Positions 36,798-44,781 of a DNA stretch of 64,000 bases are shown piece after piece. The position numbers and the translations under genes are program-made. The notes below the pieces were generated by a model, which was not told the origin of the DNA, did not search any database, and saw only the letters and a list, made by a program, of their open reading frames with translations. How positions within the stretch are numbered: the first letter of the stretch is position 1; every line of letters begins with the position of its first letter. Source of the stretch: Neptunicoccus cionae (GTDB lineage Bacteria; Pseudomonadota; Alphaproteobacteria; Rhodobacterales; Rhodobacteraceae). The stretch spans positions 806,001-870,000 of the forward strand of contig NZ_BMKA01000002.1 of the NCBI RefSeq assembly GCF_014643735.1. Direction: 5' to 3'.

Positions 36798-37161
36798 AGA
36801 CCAGCGCCTTACCTTTGGTGGTTTTGGGCAGGATGCCGCCGTTTTGCTGCACCACATGGGTCAGTTCATGGGCAATCAGACCTGCATTTTTGGCATCACC
36901 TGCTTTGACGAAGTACATGTTGTTATCCACCGTAAACACCTTGGCTTTGATGGACTTCCCAACATTTTTGATGTTGCCCCCTGTGTGCAACATGATCTTC
37001 TTGAAATCGCCCTTGAAGGACTCTTTCATAGACTTTGCAATGGCGGGCGGTAGCTTCTTTGCGGACGTATCTTCCGGCAGGTTGTCCAACTTCTTTGAAA
37101 TGGCACGCTTGCCTTTCTGATCTTCAATCACGGTCTTCACAGTCTCGGGAATATTAACCAT
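36790..37161 (-). CDS. DUF4157-like small metallopeptidase-fold protein
   Basis: A 123-aa protein with a basic N-terminal half and a C-terminal DUF4157-type domain: KKIMLHTGGNIKNVGKSIKA, FTVDNNMYFVKAG, then the zinc-motif-like AHELTHVVQQ near residues 97-106. DUF4157 domains usually open large toxins or cargo proteins of contractile injection systems and contain the HExxH motif. Here it stands alone, without signal peptide or neighbouring secretion genes. It overlaps the AEC gene on the other strand by 8 nt. The function is unknown; a protease or proteolytic processing role is possible. Confidence 0.7.
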   Translation of the reverse strand: MVNIPETVKTVIEDQKGKRAISKKLDNLPEDTSAKKLPPAIAKSMKESFKGDFKKIMLHTGGNIKNVGKSIKAKVFTVDNNMYFVKAGDAKNAGLIAHELTHVVQQNGGILPKTTKGKALVSK

Positions 37162-37295
37162 CGGCTGGCTTCCTTTTGCTTATGGACTTGGGATCAATAG
37201 GCCGAGCATAGCACGAAACCACCCTCAAGACGATTGATCTGTTGAGGCGGGCCGGATTCTCGGCTAGGCCTGATGAAAAATAACGGAGGCCCACA

Positions 37296-38129
37296 ATGGA
37301 AATGCTATCGGAAAACAAGTGCTTTGACGGGGTTCAGGGGGTCTATTCGCACCGCTCTGAAAGCTGCAAAGGTGACATGACATTCGGGCTGTTCGTGCCG
37401 CCACAGGCCAAACTGCAAGAGGTTCCGGTGCTGTGGTATCTGTCCGGCCTGACCTGCACCCATGAAAACGCAATGACCAAAGCAGGCGCGCAACGCTGGG
37501 CTGCGGAAAACGGAATTGCGCTGGTGTTTCCTGATACTTCCCCACGGGGCGATGATGTGGCAGATGACGATGCCTATGATCTTGGCAAAGGGGCGGGGTT
37601 CTATGTGAACGCGACCCAAGACCCTTGGGCGCCTCATTACAAGATGTTTGACTACATCGCAGAAGAGCTGCCCGCGCTGTTGTTCAAGGAATTTCCCCTG
37701 CTGGAAGAAGCGCAAGGCATCACCGGTCACTCTATGGGCGGGCATGGTGCGCTGACGCTCGCTATGGCGCGGCCTGACCAATACACCTCGGTCTCGGCTT
37801 TCGCGCCAATCGCAAACCCGACCGCATCAGATTGGGGGCGCAAACAGCTGTCCGCCTATCTTGGCGATGACGAGGCCGCATGGGCCGCCCATGACGCAAC
37901 CCTGATGATGCGTGAAACCGGCCACCCGTCCCACGTTCTGATTGATCAGGGCGGCGCGGATAACTTCCTTGACCTGCTAAAGCCCGAAGCCCTGTCCGAA
38001 GCGATGGCTGCACGGCGCCAATCCGGAACCTTCCGGATGCAGGCCGGTTATGACCACAGTTATTTCTTTGTCTCGACCTTTATGGAAGACCACGTCGCCT
38101 TCCACGCAGACGCCCTTTACGGAGTATAA
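37296..38129 (+). CDS. fghA: S-formylglutathione hydrolase
   Basis: FghA hydrolyses S-formylglutathione to formate and glutathione, the step after AdhI. The 277-aa esterase-fold product has the nucleophile elbow GITGHSMGGHGALTLAM (Ser near 149) and the HENAMTKAGAQRWAAE segment, and the C-terminal GYDHSYFFVSTF histidine motif. ATG at 37296 follows GGAGG. It begins a run fghA-sthA-yaiI that continues with a 3-bp gap to sthA. Identification is firm. Confidence 0.95.
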   Translation: MEMLSENKCFDGVQGVYSHRSESCKGDMTFGLFVPPQAKLQEVPVLWYLSGLTCTHENAMTKAGAQRWAAENGIALVFPDTSPRGDDVADDDAYDLGKGAGFYVNATQDPWAPHYKMFDYIAEELPALLFKEFPLLEEAQGITGHSMGGHGALTLAMARPDQYTSVSAFAPIANPTASDWGRKQLSAYLGDDEAAWAAHDATLMMRETGHPSHVLIDQGGADNFLDLLKPEALSEAMAARRQSGTFRMQAGYDHSYFFVSTFMEDHVAFHADALYGV

Positions 38130-38132
38130 TAC

Positions 38133-39590
38133 ATGAGCCGCTACGATCTGGTTGTTATTGGCAGTGGACCTGCCGGAAAATCCGCCGCGATCCAGGCGGC
38201 GAAACTGCATAGGAAGGTACTGGTGGTGGAACGGAACGATCGTGTGGGCGGCGTGTCTGTTCACACCGGCACCATCCCGTCCAAGACCCTTCGGGAAACC
38301 GCGCTGAACCTGTCAGGCTGGCGCGAGCGCAGCTTTTATGGCCGGTCCTACCGCGCGCGGGATGGAATCCAGTCTGCGGACCTTCAGGCCCGTCTTCACA
38401 AGACACTGGATTACGAAGTTGATGTGCTGGAGCACCAGTTTACCCGTAACCGTGTTGAAACGATGGAGGGCGAGGCGCGGTTTGTTTCTGAAAATGTGAT
38501 CGAAGTCAAAAGCCAAGACGGGGAAACCACTGAAATCTCGTCTGACAGCTTTGTAATCTGTACCGGAACGAAGCCTTTCAGGCCTGATTACATCCCCTTT
38601 AACGGCACTACGATCTTTGACAGCGATGAAATTCTGGAACTGCCCACCATCCCGCGCAGCCTGATCGTTATCGGCGCAGGGGTGATCGGCGTTGAATACG
38701 CTACGATCCTCTGTTCGCTCGACGTGCAGGTGACTTTGGTTGAACCCCGCGACAGTTTTCTGGACTTCATCGACAGCACCTTAATCGCGGAGTTTACCCA
38801 GCAAATCCGCGAGATGGGCATCGACCTGCGTCTTGGTTCCAAAGTGGAACTGGTGGAGCAAAAGGGCGATTTCGTCGAAATCTCTATGGAAAACGGCCGC
38901 CATGTCCGCGCCGAAATGCTGCTGTTTGCAGCGGGGCGGATGGGCGCAACAGAAGCCCTCAATCTGGATGCAGTCGGTCTGGAAACAGACCACCGTGGCC
39001 GTATCACCGTGAACCGCGAGACCTATCAGTCCGAGGTGCCCCATATCTATGCTGCCGGCGATGTTATCGGCTTCCCCTCGCTCGCCTCTACTTCATTGCA
39101 GCAGGGTCGCGTAGCGGCTTGCCATGCGCTCGACACACCGACCCTGCCCCAATCGCCTTGGTTTCCTTATGGCATCTATTCCGTGCCTGAAATGTCCACC
39201 TGCGGCATGTCCGAGGAGGAAGTACAGGAACGCGGTATTCCTTATGAAATCGGGCTGGCACGGTTCTCTGAAACCTCGCGCGGGCATATCATGGGGATCG
39301 AAAACGGCATGTTGAAAATGCTGGTTTCGCTGAAAACCCGCCGCCTTCTGGGCGTGCAAATCATGGGCGAAGGTGCAACCGAACTGATCCACATTGCACA
39401 GGCCGTTCTGAATCTGAAGGGCACGGTGGATTACTTTATCGAAAACACCTTCAACTATCCCACCCTTGCCGAAGCCTATAAAATTGCCGGACTTGACGCA
39501 TTTAACCGGATGCCCATCCCCGAGCAGTACAAGGTGACACCGCAAAAGAAGAAAACCAAATCAAAGGCCAAGACGAAGGAGTCCAAGTGA
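38133..39590 (+). CDS. sthA: Soluble (Si-specific) NAD(P)+ transhydrogenase
   Basis: SthA moves hydride between NADPH and NAD to balance cofactors. The 485-aa flavoprotein has the FAD motif VIGSGPAGKSAAIQAA near residue 8, the NAD(P) motif IVIGAGVIGVEYATI-like VIGAGVIGVEYA near residue 180, and a dimerisation domain. In place of the redox disulfide of related disulfide reductases it reads GGVSVHTGTIPSKTLRE, which is diagnostic of this transhydrogenase. The last 17 residues are strongly basic (KKKTKSKAKTKESK), a tail not typical of the family. It lies 3 bp after fghA and its stop overlaps yaiI (GTGA). Confidence 0.93.
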   Translation: MSRYDLVVIGSGPAGKSAAIQAAKLHRKVLVVERNDRVGGVSVHTGTIPSKTLRETALNLSGWRERSFYGRSYRARDGIQSADLQARLHKTLDYEVDVLEHQFTRNRVETMEGEARFVSENVIEVKSQDGETTEISSDSFVICTGTKPFRPDYIPFNGTTIFDSDEILELPTIPRSLIVIGAGVIGVEYATILCSLDVQVTLVEPRDSFLDFIDSTLIAEFTQQIREMGIDLRLGSKVELVEQKGDFVEISMENGRHVRAEMLLFAAGRMGATEALNLDAVGLETDHRGRITVNRETYQSEVPHIYAAGDVIGFPSLASTSLQQGRVAACHALDTPTLPQSPWFPYGIYSVPEMSTCGMSEEEVQERGIPYEIGLARFSETSRGHIMGIENGMLKMLVSLKTRRLLGVQIMGEGATELIHIAQAVLNLKGTVDYFIENTFNYPTLAEAYKIAGLDAFNRMPIPEQYKVTPQKKKTKSKAKTKESK

Positions 39591-40057
39591 CCTGCATCTT
39601 CATCGACGCCGATGCCTGTCCGGTCAAGGAAGAGACCCTGCGCGTGGCCGATCGCCACAAGGTGAAGGTCTTTGTGGTGTCCAACGGCGGCATTCGCCCG
39701 AACCCCCATCCGTTGGTGGAAACCGTGGTGGTGGATGCCGGACCTGATGTGGCGGATATGTGGATCGCAGATCGCTGCGGCCCGGGTGATGTGGTGGTCA
39801 CAGGAGACATTCCGCTGGCGGCAAAGTGTCTTGAAGCGAACGCCCGCGTGATCCAGCATAACGGTGAGTTGTTCACCAAGGGCAATATCGGCAACCGTCT
39901 GGCCACGCGGGATTTGATGGCCGATCTGCGCGCTGCCGATCCGTTCCGGCAGGGCGGCGGCAAGCCGTTTTCCAAGGCGGATCGCTCTCGTTTTCTGGAT
40001 GTGTTGGAACGGGAGTTGCGCTTTGCCCTGCGTGAAACGGGGGGCGGCGCAACCTGA
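39587..40057 (+). CDS. YaiI/YqxD family protein (UPF0178, DUF188)
   Basis: A 156-aa PIN-like domain protein of the YaiI family. Characteristic blocks are FIDADACPVKEE, VVVDAGPDVADMWI and GDIVVTGDIPLA-like DVVVTGDIPLAAK, with acidic residues that would bind metal. The GTG start at 39587 overlaps the sthA stop (GTGA). Function is not established, although a nuclease activity is plausible from the fold. Confidence 0.9.
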   Translation: MTCIFIDADACPVKEETLRVADRHKVKVFVVSNGGIRPNPHPLVETVVVDAGPDVADMWIADRCGPGDVVVTGDIPLAAKCLEANARVIQHNGELFTKGNIGNRLATRDLMADLRAADPFRQGGGKPFSKADRSRFLDVLERELRFALRETGGGAT

Positions 40058-40096
40058 CGCAATCGCCAAACCAACTGATTTTGAAGGAATATCTGT

Positions 40097-41026
40097 ATGA
40101 AAATCCCTTTTATTGAATTTGAAGAAATGGACAGCCGGCTCAGCTGGGATGGTTTGACCGATGCGCTGGCCGAGGGTCACAAATTGCCAACGGCGAGCAT
40201 TGCAGACGGGTTTGCTTACCGCGGTGACGATACGCTTCTCAGCCGTGCCGCATGGATCGACGGGCTGGGCGTTGCCGTGAAATCCGCCACCATCGTTCCG
40301 GGCAATGTGGCCAAAGGCAAGCCGATGGTGCAGGGCGGCGTTATGGTGTTTGACGATGAATTTGGCACGCTGGAAGCCGTGATCGACTTTCACCTCGTGA
40401 CCAAATGGAAAACCGCCGGAGACAGCCTGCTGGGGGCAAAATTGCTGGCACGGCCTGACAGTAAAACGATTCTGATCGTCGGGGCGGGAACAGTCGGGCG
40501 CAATCTGGTTAGCGCCTATTCCACAGCTTTCCCGCAGGCGTCTTTCATGGTCTGGAACCGCACTGCCTCCAAAGCGGTGGAGATGGCACAGGAGCTGTCA
40601 AAGACGCATGATATCAAGCCGGTAGAGCACCTAAAGGAAGCAGTCGCACAAGCCGACATCGTGTCTTGTGCCACCATGTCCAGCGATCCGATCCTGCACG
40701 GTGACTGGCTGCACGCAGGCCAGCATATTGACCTGATCGGCGCTTACCGCCCCGACATGCGAGAGGTCGACGACACAGCCCTGACCCGCAGCAGCATCTT
40801 TGTAGACAGCCGCGCCACGACGCTGGACCATATCGGAGAGTTGAAAATCCCGCTGGCCGATGGGGTTATCAGCAAAGATGACATCCTTGGCGATTTCCAC
40901 GAATTGGTGGCAGGCACAGCCAAACGCAGTCACGATGACGAGATCACCCTGTTCAAGAACGGTGGCGGTGCCCATCTGGATCTCATGACCGCAAAATACA
41001 TCCTGAGGGAGTGGAACACAGCATGA
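40097..41026 (+). CDS. Ornithine cyclodeaminase family protein
   Basis: A 309-aa Rossmann-fold NAD-dependent protein of the ornithine cyclodeaminase/mu-crystallin family. The NAD loop is LIVGAGTVGRNLVSAY near residue 131 and the substrate loop includes GGVMVFDDEFG. Members act as ornithine cyclodeaminase, alanine dehydrogenase or ketimine reductase; the substrate is not assignable here. Its stop overlaps the ATG of selO (ATGA). Confidence 0.85.
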   Translation: MKIPFIEFEEMDSRLSWDGLTDALAEGHKLPTASIADGFAYRGDDTLLSRAAWIDGLGVAVKSATIVPGNVAKGKPMVQGGVMVFDDEFGTLEAVIDFHLVTKWKTAGDSLLGAKLLARPDSKTILIVGAGTVGRNLVSAYSTAFPQASFMVWNRTASKAVEMAQELSKTHDIKPVEHLKEAVAQADIVSCATMSSDPILHGDWLHAGQHIDLIGAYRPDMREVDDTALTRSSIFVDSRATTLDHIGELKIPLADGVISKDDILGDFHELVAGTAKRSHDDEITLFKNGGGAHLDLMTAKYILREWNTA

Positions 41027-42462
41027 CCGGACCCGCCTTTGACAACAGCTATGCCCGACTGCCCGATGGTTTCTTTGCCCGTGTAGACCCTGATCAGGCC
41101 CCCGAGCCGGCCCTGATCAAACTGAACACGGCACTGGCCGAAAAGATCGGGCTGGACGCAGATTGGCTGTCGTCTGAAGAAGGGCTGGCGATGCTGTCAG
41201 GGGCTGCGGTGGCCGAAGGGTCCGAACCGCTGGCGATGGCCTATGCGGGACACCAGTTCGGCGGCTGGTCACCGCAACTTGGCGATGGTCGCGCACATCT
41301 TCTGGGAGAGATCGTCGCCCCAGATGGCACACGGCTCGACATTCAGCTTAAAGGGTCCGGCGCGACCCCGTTTTCGCGCAATGGCGACGGCAAAGCCGCA
41401 CTTGGCCCTGTGCTGCGGGAATATATCGTAAGCGAATTTATGGCTGCCGTGGGCGTGCCAACCACCCGCGCGCTCGCCGCTGTGGCGACTGGCGAAAGGG
41501 TACAGCGCGAGACCGGATTGCCCGGCGCTGTTCTGACCCGTATCGCGCAAAGCCATGTGCGTGTGGGGACCTTTCAATACTTCTTTGCCCGCGAACAGAC
41601 AGAAAATATCCAGACCCTGGCCGATTACGTCATCGACAGACACTATCCCGCTGCAAAAGAGGCGGAAAACCCTGTTCTGGCGATGCTGGAGATGGTCACG
41701 GAACGACAAGCTGAACTGATTGCGAAATGGATGTGTCTGGGGTTTATTCATGGTGTGATGAACACCGACAACATGCAGGTTGCGGGGGAAACCATAGACT
41801 ATGGCCCTTGTGCCTTTATGGACAGCTTTCACCCGAACACGGTGTTCAGCTCCATTGACCGCAACGGTCGCTACGCGTGGGTGAACCAGCCCAATATCGG
41901 TGTCTGGAACCTGTCCCGACTGGCCGAGGCTCTGCTGCCCGTTCTGCATCCCGATCAGGACACTGCAATCAAGCTGGCTGAAGGTGCGGTAGGGCCGTTT
42001 TCCGACAAGTTTAATACCGCACTAAACAATGGGTTCGCTGCAAAGCTCGGTATTCCCGTAGATCCGGCGTTTATGCAGGAGATGTTCAAGTTGATGGCGG
42101 ATCAGGGTTGTGACTTTACCCTGTTCTTCACCGCGCTAACCCGCATCGCCAAGGGCGGTCCTGAAGATGCCTTTACCGCCCTGTTTGTGGACCCGATGGA
42201 AGCGCAGCTTTGGCTTGGGAAATGGCGAAAGTTGCATGATCCGGTTCTGCTACCTGCTATGGAAGCGGCCAATCCGGTGTTTATCCCACGAAACCATCGC
42301 GTTGAAGAAGCCATTCAAAGTGCCTTGGCAGGGAATTTCACCCCGTTCCAGACCCTCGTCTCTGTGGTGACGAACCCATATGAACCGCAACCGGATCACG
42401 CAGAATACGAGTCCGCCCCGACGCCGGATCAGATCGTGCAGCAAACTTTCTGCGGCACATGA
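41023..42462 (+). CDS. selO: Protein adenylyltransferase SelO
   Basis: SelO is a pseudokinase-fold enzyme that transfers AMP to protein serine, threonine or tyrosine residues, tied to oxidative stress. The 479-aa product has QLGDGRAHLLGEIV near residue 85, the ATP-lysine block LDIQLKGSGATPFSR, and the catalytic-type DTDN-like segment GVMNTDNMQVAGETIDYGP with the metal-binding DYGP. The ATG at 41023 overlaps the upstream stop; an in-frame GTG at 41011 was rejected. The conserved C-terminal Cys found in some SelO proteins appears as QTFCGT. It is followed at once (ATGA) by a hydrolase gene. Confidence 0.93.
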   Translation: MTGPAFDNSYARLPDGFFARVDPDQAPEPALIKLNTALAEKIGLDADWLSSEEGLAMLSGAAVAEGSEPLAMAYAGHQFGGWSPQLGDGRAHLLGEIVAPDGTRLDIQLKGSGATPFSRNGDGKAALGPVLREYIVSEFMAAVGVPTTRALAAVATGERVQRETGLPGAVLTRIAQSHVRVGTFQYFFAREQTENIQTLADYVIDRHYPAAKEAENPVLAMLEMVTERQAELIAKWMCLGFIHGVMNTDNMQVAGETIDYGPCAFMDSFHPNTVFSSIDRNGRYAWVNQPNIGVWNLSRLAEALLPVLHPDQDTAIKLAEGAVGPFSDKFNTALNNGFAAKLGIPVDPAFMQEMFKLMADQGCDFTLFFTALTRIAKGGPEDAFTALFVDPMEAQLWLGKWRKLHDPVLLPAMEAANPVFIPRNHRVEEAIQSALAGNFTPFQTLVSVVTNPYEPQPDHAEYESAPTPDQIVQQTFCGT

Positions 42463-43421
42463 CCCTGTTCTCTCCGGCCACGTTTGTGATCGCTTTCGGG
42501 CTGTTCCTCGCCGTTGCGTGGTTTCTACGCCGCCCCATGTCAGGGCGCGTCCGGCGAATGGCGCCGGGGGAGTTTGTGCAGATCACCGGCGGGCTGATCC
42601 ACTATCAATGGCACGGGCCAAAGGACGGTCCGGTGCTGGTGAAGGTACACGGTCTGACCACACCAAGTTTTGTGTGGCGGGATCAACTGGCCGATTTGAC
42701 CGGCGCGGGCTACCGCGTGCTGACATTCGATCACTTCGGGCGCGGTTATTCGGATCGCCCTTACGCCAGCCACACTATGGCATTCTACGTGCGGGAAATC
42801 GACGAACTGCTTGAAAAACTTGACGTTCCTGCGGGTTATAACCTGCTCGGATACTCTATGGGCGGTGCGATTGCCGCCCATTATGCGGCTTTGCGGCGAG
42901 ACCGGATCAAACGCCTGATCCTGCTTGCGCCAGCCGGATTATCGGGGGCAGAACCCAACTGGATTACCCGCTGGCCGGTGATCGGGGATGTCGCCATGTT
43001 CCTGTTCGGAGGCTGGACCCTGCGCCGTGGTAGTCGACGCGCCGGACGGGTGGAGGGTGTTGATAACGATATGATAGAAAAACAGTGCCGCGAGACCCGT
43101 TTCGCCGGTTTCGGAGCAGCGGTTCTGAGCAGCTTGCGGCATGTCATCTACATCGACCAGACCGAGGTTCATCGCAGGTTACAGGATCGCGGATTGCCGG
43201 TTCTGGCGATGTTTGGCACCAAGGATGACGTCATCCCGGTCTCTTGTGCCATGCGCCTCCGAGAAATTAATCGCAGCGCACAAGTTATTGAAATTGAAGG
43301 CGCGGGTCATTCACTGGTGACGACCCACGCCAAAAAAGTTAACCGCGCTGTTCTGGCGTTTTTGTCGGATCGGGAACAGGTTCCACCCCCTCTAAAGCGC
43401 CGTCCATCATCGGAAGCATAG
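42459..43421 (+). CDS. Membrane-anchored alpha/beta hydrolase
   Basis: A 320-aa alpha/beta hydrolase with one N-terminal membrane helix (about residues 6-23). Motifs are KVHGLTTPSFVW for the oxyanion region, DHFGRGYSDRP, the nucleophile elbow LLGYSMGGAIAAHYA, and GAGHSLVTTHAKKV for the histidine. Substrate is unknown. Its ATG overlaps the selO stop. The last ~26 codons lie antisense over the 3' end of the HemY gene, so 83 bp are coding on both strands. Confidence 0.85.
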   Translation: MTLFSPATFVIAFGLFLAVAWFLRRPMSGRVRRMAPGEFVQITGGLIHYQWHGPKDGPVLVKVHGLTTPSFVWRDQLADLTGAGYRVLTFDHFGRGYSDRPYASHTMAFYVREIDELLEKLDVPAGYNLLGYSMGGAIAAHYAALRRDRIKRLILLAPAGLSGAEPNWITRWPVIGDVAMFLFGGWTLRRGSRRAGRVEGVDNDMIEKQCRETRFAGFGAAVLSSLRHVIYIDQTEVHRRLQDRGLPVLAMFGTKDDVIPVSCAMRLREINRSAQVIEIEGAGHSLVTTHAKKVNRAVLAFLSDREQVPPPLKRRPSSEA

Positions 43422-44766
43422 AGGTCGTAGACCCCAGATCATCGCTTTCAGGCGGTGTCTTCCAGTCCATCCCATCAAAAGTGCCGCAGTTGTCACATTT
43501 GGGCGCCCATTGCGTGTGGATCTTGTTGCAAGAGGAACAAATCCACTGCGGCCCGCGTGAGGCAGACAAAGCCTTGGACAACCAGCCGCGCACGACTTTT
43601 TCTTCAGCCCCTTCGCCCCGTGCAATCGCTGCCATGATCGAAAGGGAACGCGCGGACGGTTGTGTTTCTGCCAGATCGCCTATCGCGCGGCGGGCGGCAG
43701 GAAAGTCTTCATCCGCGAGCAGCAGTTCCGCGTGCAACATTCGCGTTTCCGCATGATCCGAATTAACCCGCAGCAGAGTGTTAAAGCGCTTGAGACGGGC
43801 AGACGCCGTTTCCTCTGGTTCGATTTCAGCAAAGGCACTGGCAAGATCAGGGTGCGGTGTCGCGCCCCACGCCTTTTTAATCACCTTAGCCGCAGCCTTC
43901 TTGTTTCCGTCCAGCACATGCATTTCTGCCGCCAGTACTGCTGCGGGCACCAGATCAGGAGAGAGCGCGTTGGCTTGCAAGGCAGCTTCTTTACCGGACG
44001 GGATTTCACCGTCATCCAGCAGGCGGCGCGCATCCGCAAGGGACAGAACCGCATCGCGGCGGCGTCCAACATCGCGAGGCAAACTATGGGCCTTAACCTT
44101 GGCTTCAATGGTTTTACGCGCGCCGTTCCATTCCTGCTTTTCGGTTTGCAAGGTGAACAGCGTATCAAGCGTACCATCGTGGTTGGGCCGCAGGGCAAAA
44201 GCTTTCTCTGCCAGTTTCAACGCGGTATCCGTATCCCCTTCGGCCAGCTTTTGCTTCATGATGCCCTGCACCCCGACAAATCGGGTCCGGTCATTTTGCA
44301 GCAGGTTTTTATAATGCTTCAGCGCCTTTTTCGTGTCGCCGGACATCTCCGCGGCTTGTGCATTGATCAGTTGGGTCAGTTCCGGACGATCAAGATAGCG
44401 TTCTGCCTTAGCCGCTTTCTGACTGGCCGTGCGGCCTTCACCGGCGGCAAGGGCGACCATACCGTCCGCCAGCGCCTCAAATCCCTTACGCTCGCGGTGG
44501 CGGGTGAAATAACGGGAAATCGCGGTTTCATCGCCATTAAAGAAATGAAACACCGCAACAGTCAGCGCCAACAGCTTAACCACGATCCAGATCGCAAGGA
44601 TCAACAGCACCAGACCGATCAGCCCGACAAGAGGTTCAAACGTGTATTCCGCCCCGTTAAAGGACAGCTGGACCTGACCACCAGCCTCTATCAAGAAGCT
44701 GAACGCAAAGGCCGCTGCCGTAATCAGCGCGATAAAAAGGATAATTCGAATTAAGGACCACAGCAT
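43339..44766 (-). CDS. HemY-domain TPR membrane protein with C-terminal zinc ribbon
   Basis: This 475-aa protein carries two N-terminal transmembrane helices (about residues 5-25 and 47-72) and the HemY N-terminal domain, then a helical TPR-like stretch through about residue 380. A zinc ribbon follows, with Cys410, Cys413, Cys424 and Cys427 in WICSSCNKIHTQWAPKCDNC. The combination of membrane anchor, TPRs and zinc ribbon resembles LapB. HemY-type genes lie with heme genes but their function is uncertain; they do not encode the protoporphyrinogen oxidase also named HemY. It is downstream of Mic60 and hemD on the minus strand and overlaps the convergent hydrolase gene by 83 bp. Confidence 0.88.
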   Translation of the reverse strand: MLWSLIRIILFIALITAAAFAFSFLIEAGGQVQLSFNGAEYTFEPLVGLIGLVLLILAIWIVVKLLALTVAVFHFFNGDETAISRYFTRHRERKGFEALADGMVALAAGEGRTASQKAAKAERYLDRPELTQLINAQAAEMSGDTKKALKHYKNLLQNDRTRFVGVQGIMKQKLAEGDTDTALKLAEKAFALRPNHDGTLDTLFTLQTEKQEWNGARKTIEAKVKAHSLPRDVGRRRDAVLSLADARRLLDDGEIPSGKEAALQANALSPDLVPAAVLAAEMHVLDGNKKAAAKVIKKAWGATPHPDLASAFAEIEPEETASARLKRFNTLLRVNSDHAETRMLHAELLLADEDFPAARRAIGDLAETQPSARSLSIMAAIARGEGAEEKVVRGWLSKALSASRGPQWICSSCNKIHTQWAPKCDNCGTFDGMDWKTPPESDDLGSTTSMLPMMDGALEGVEPVPDPTKTPEQRG

Positions 44767-44781
44767 ACGTCGCGCTTTCTA

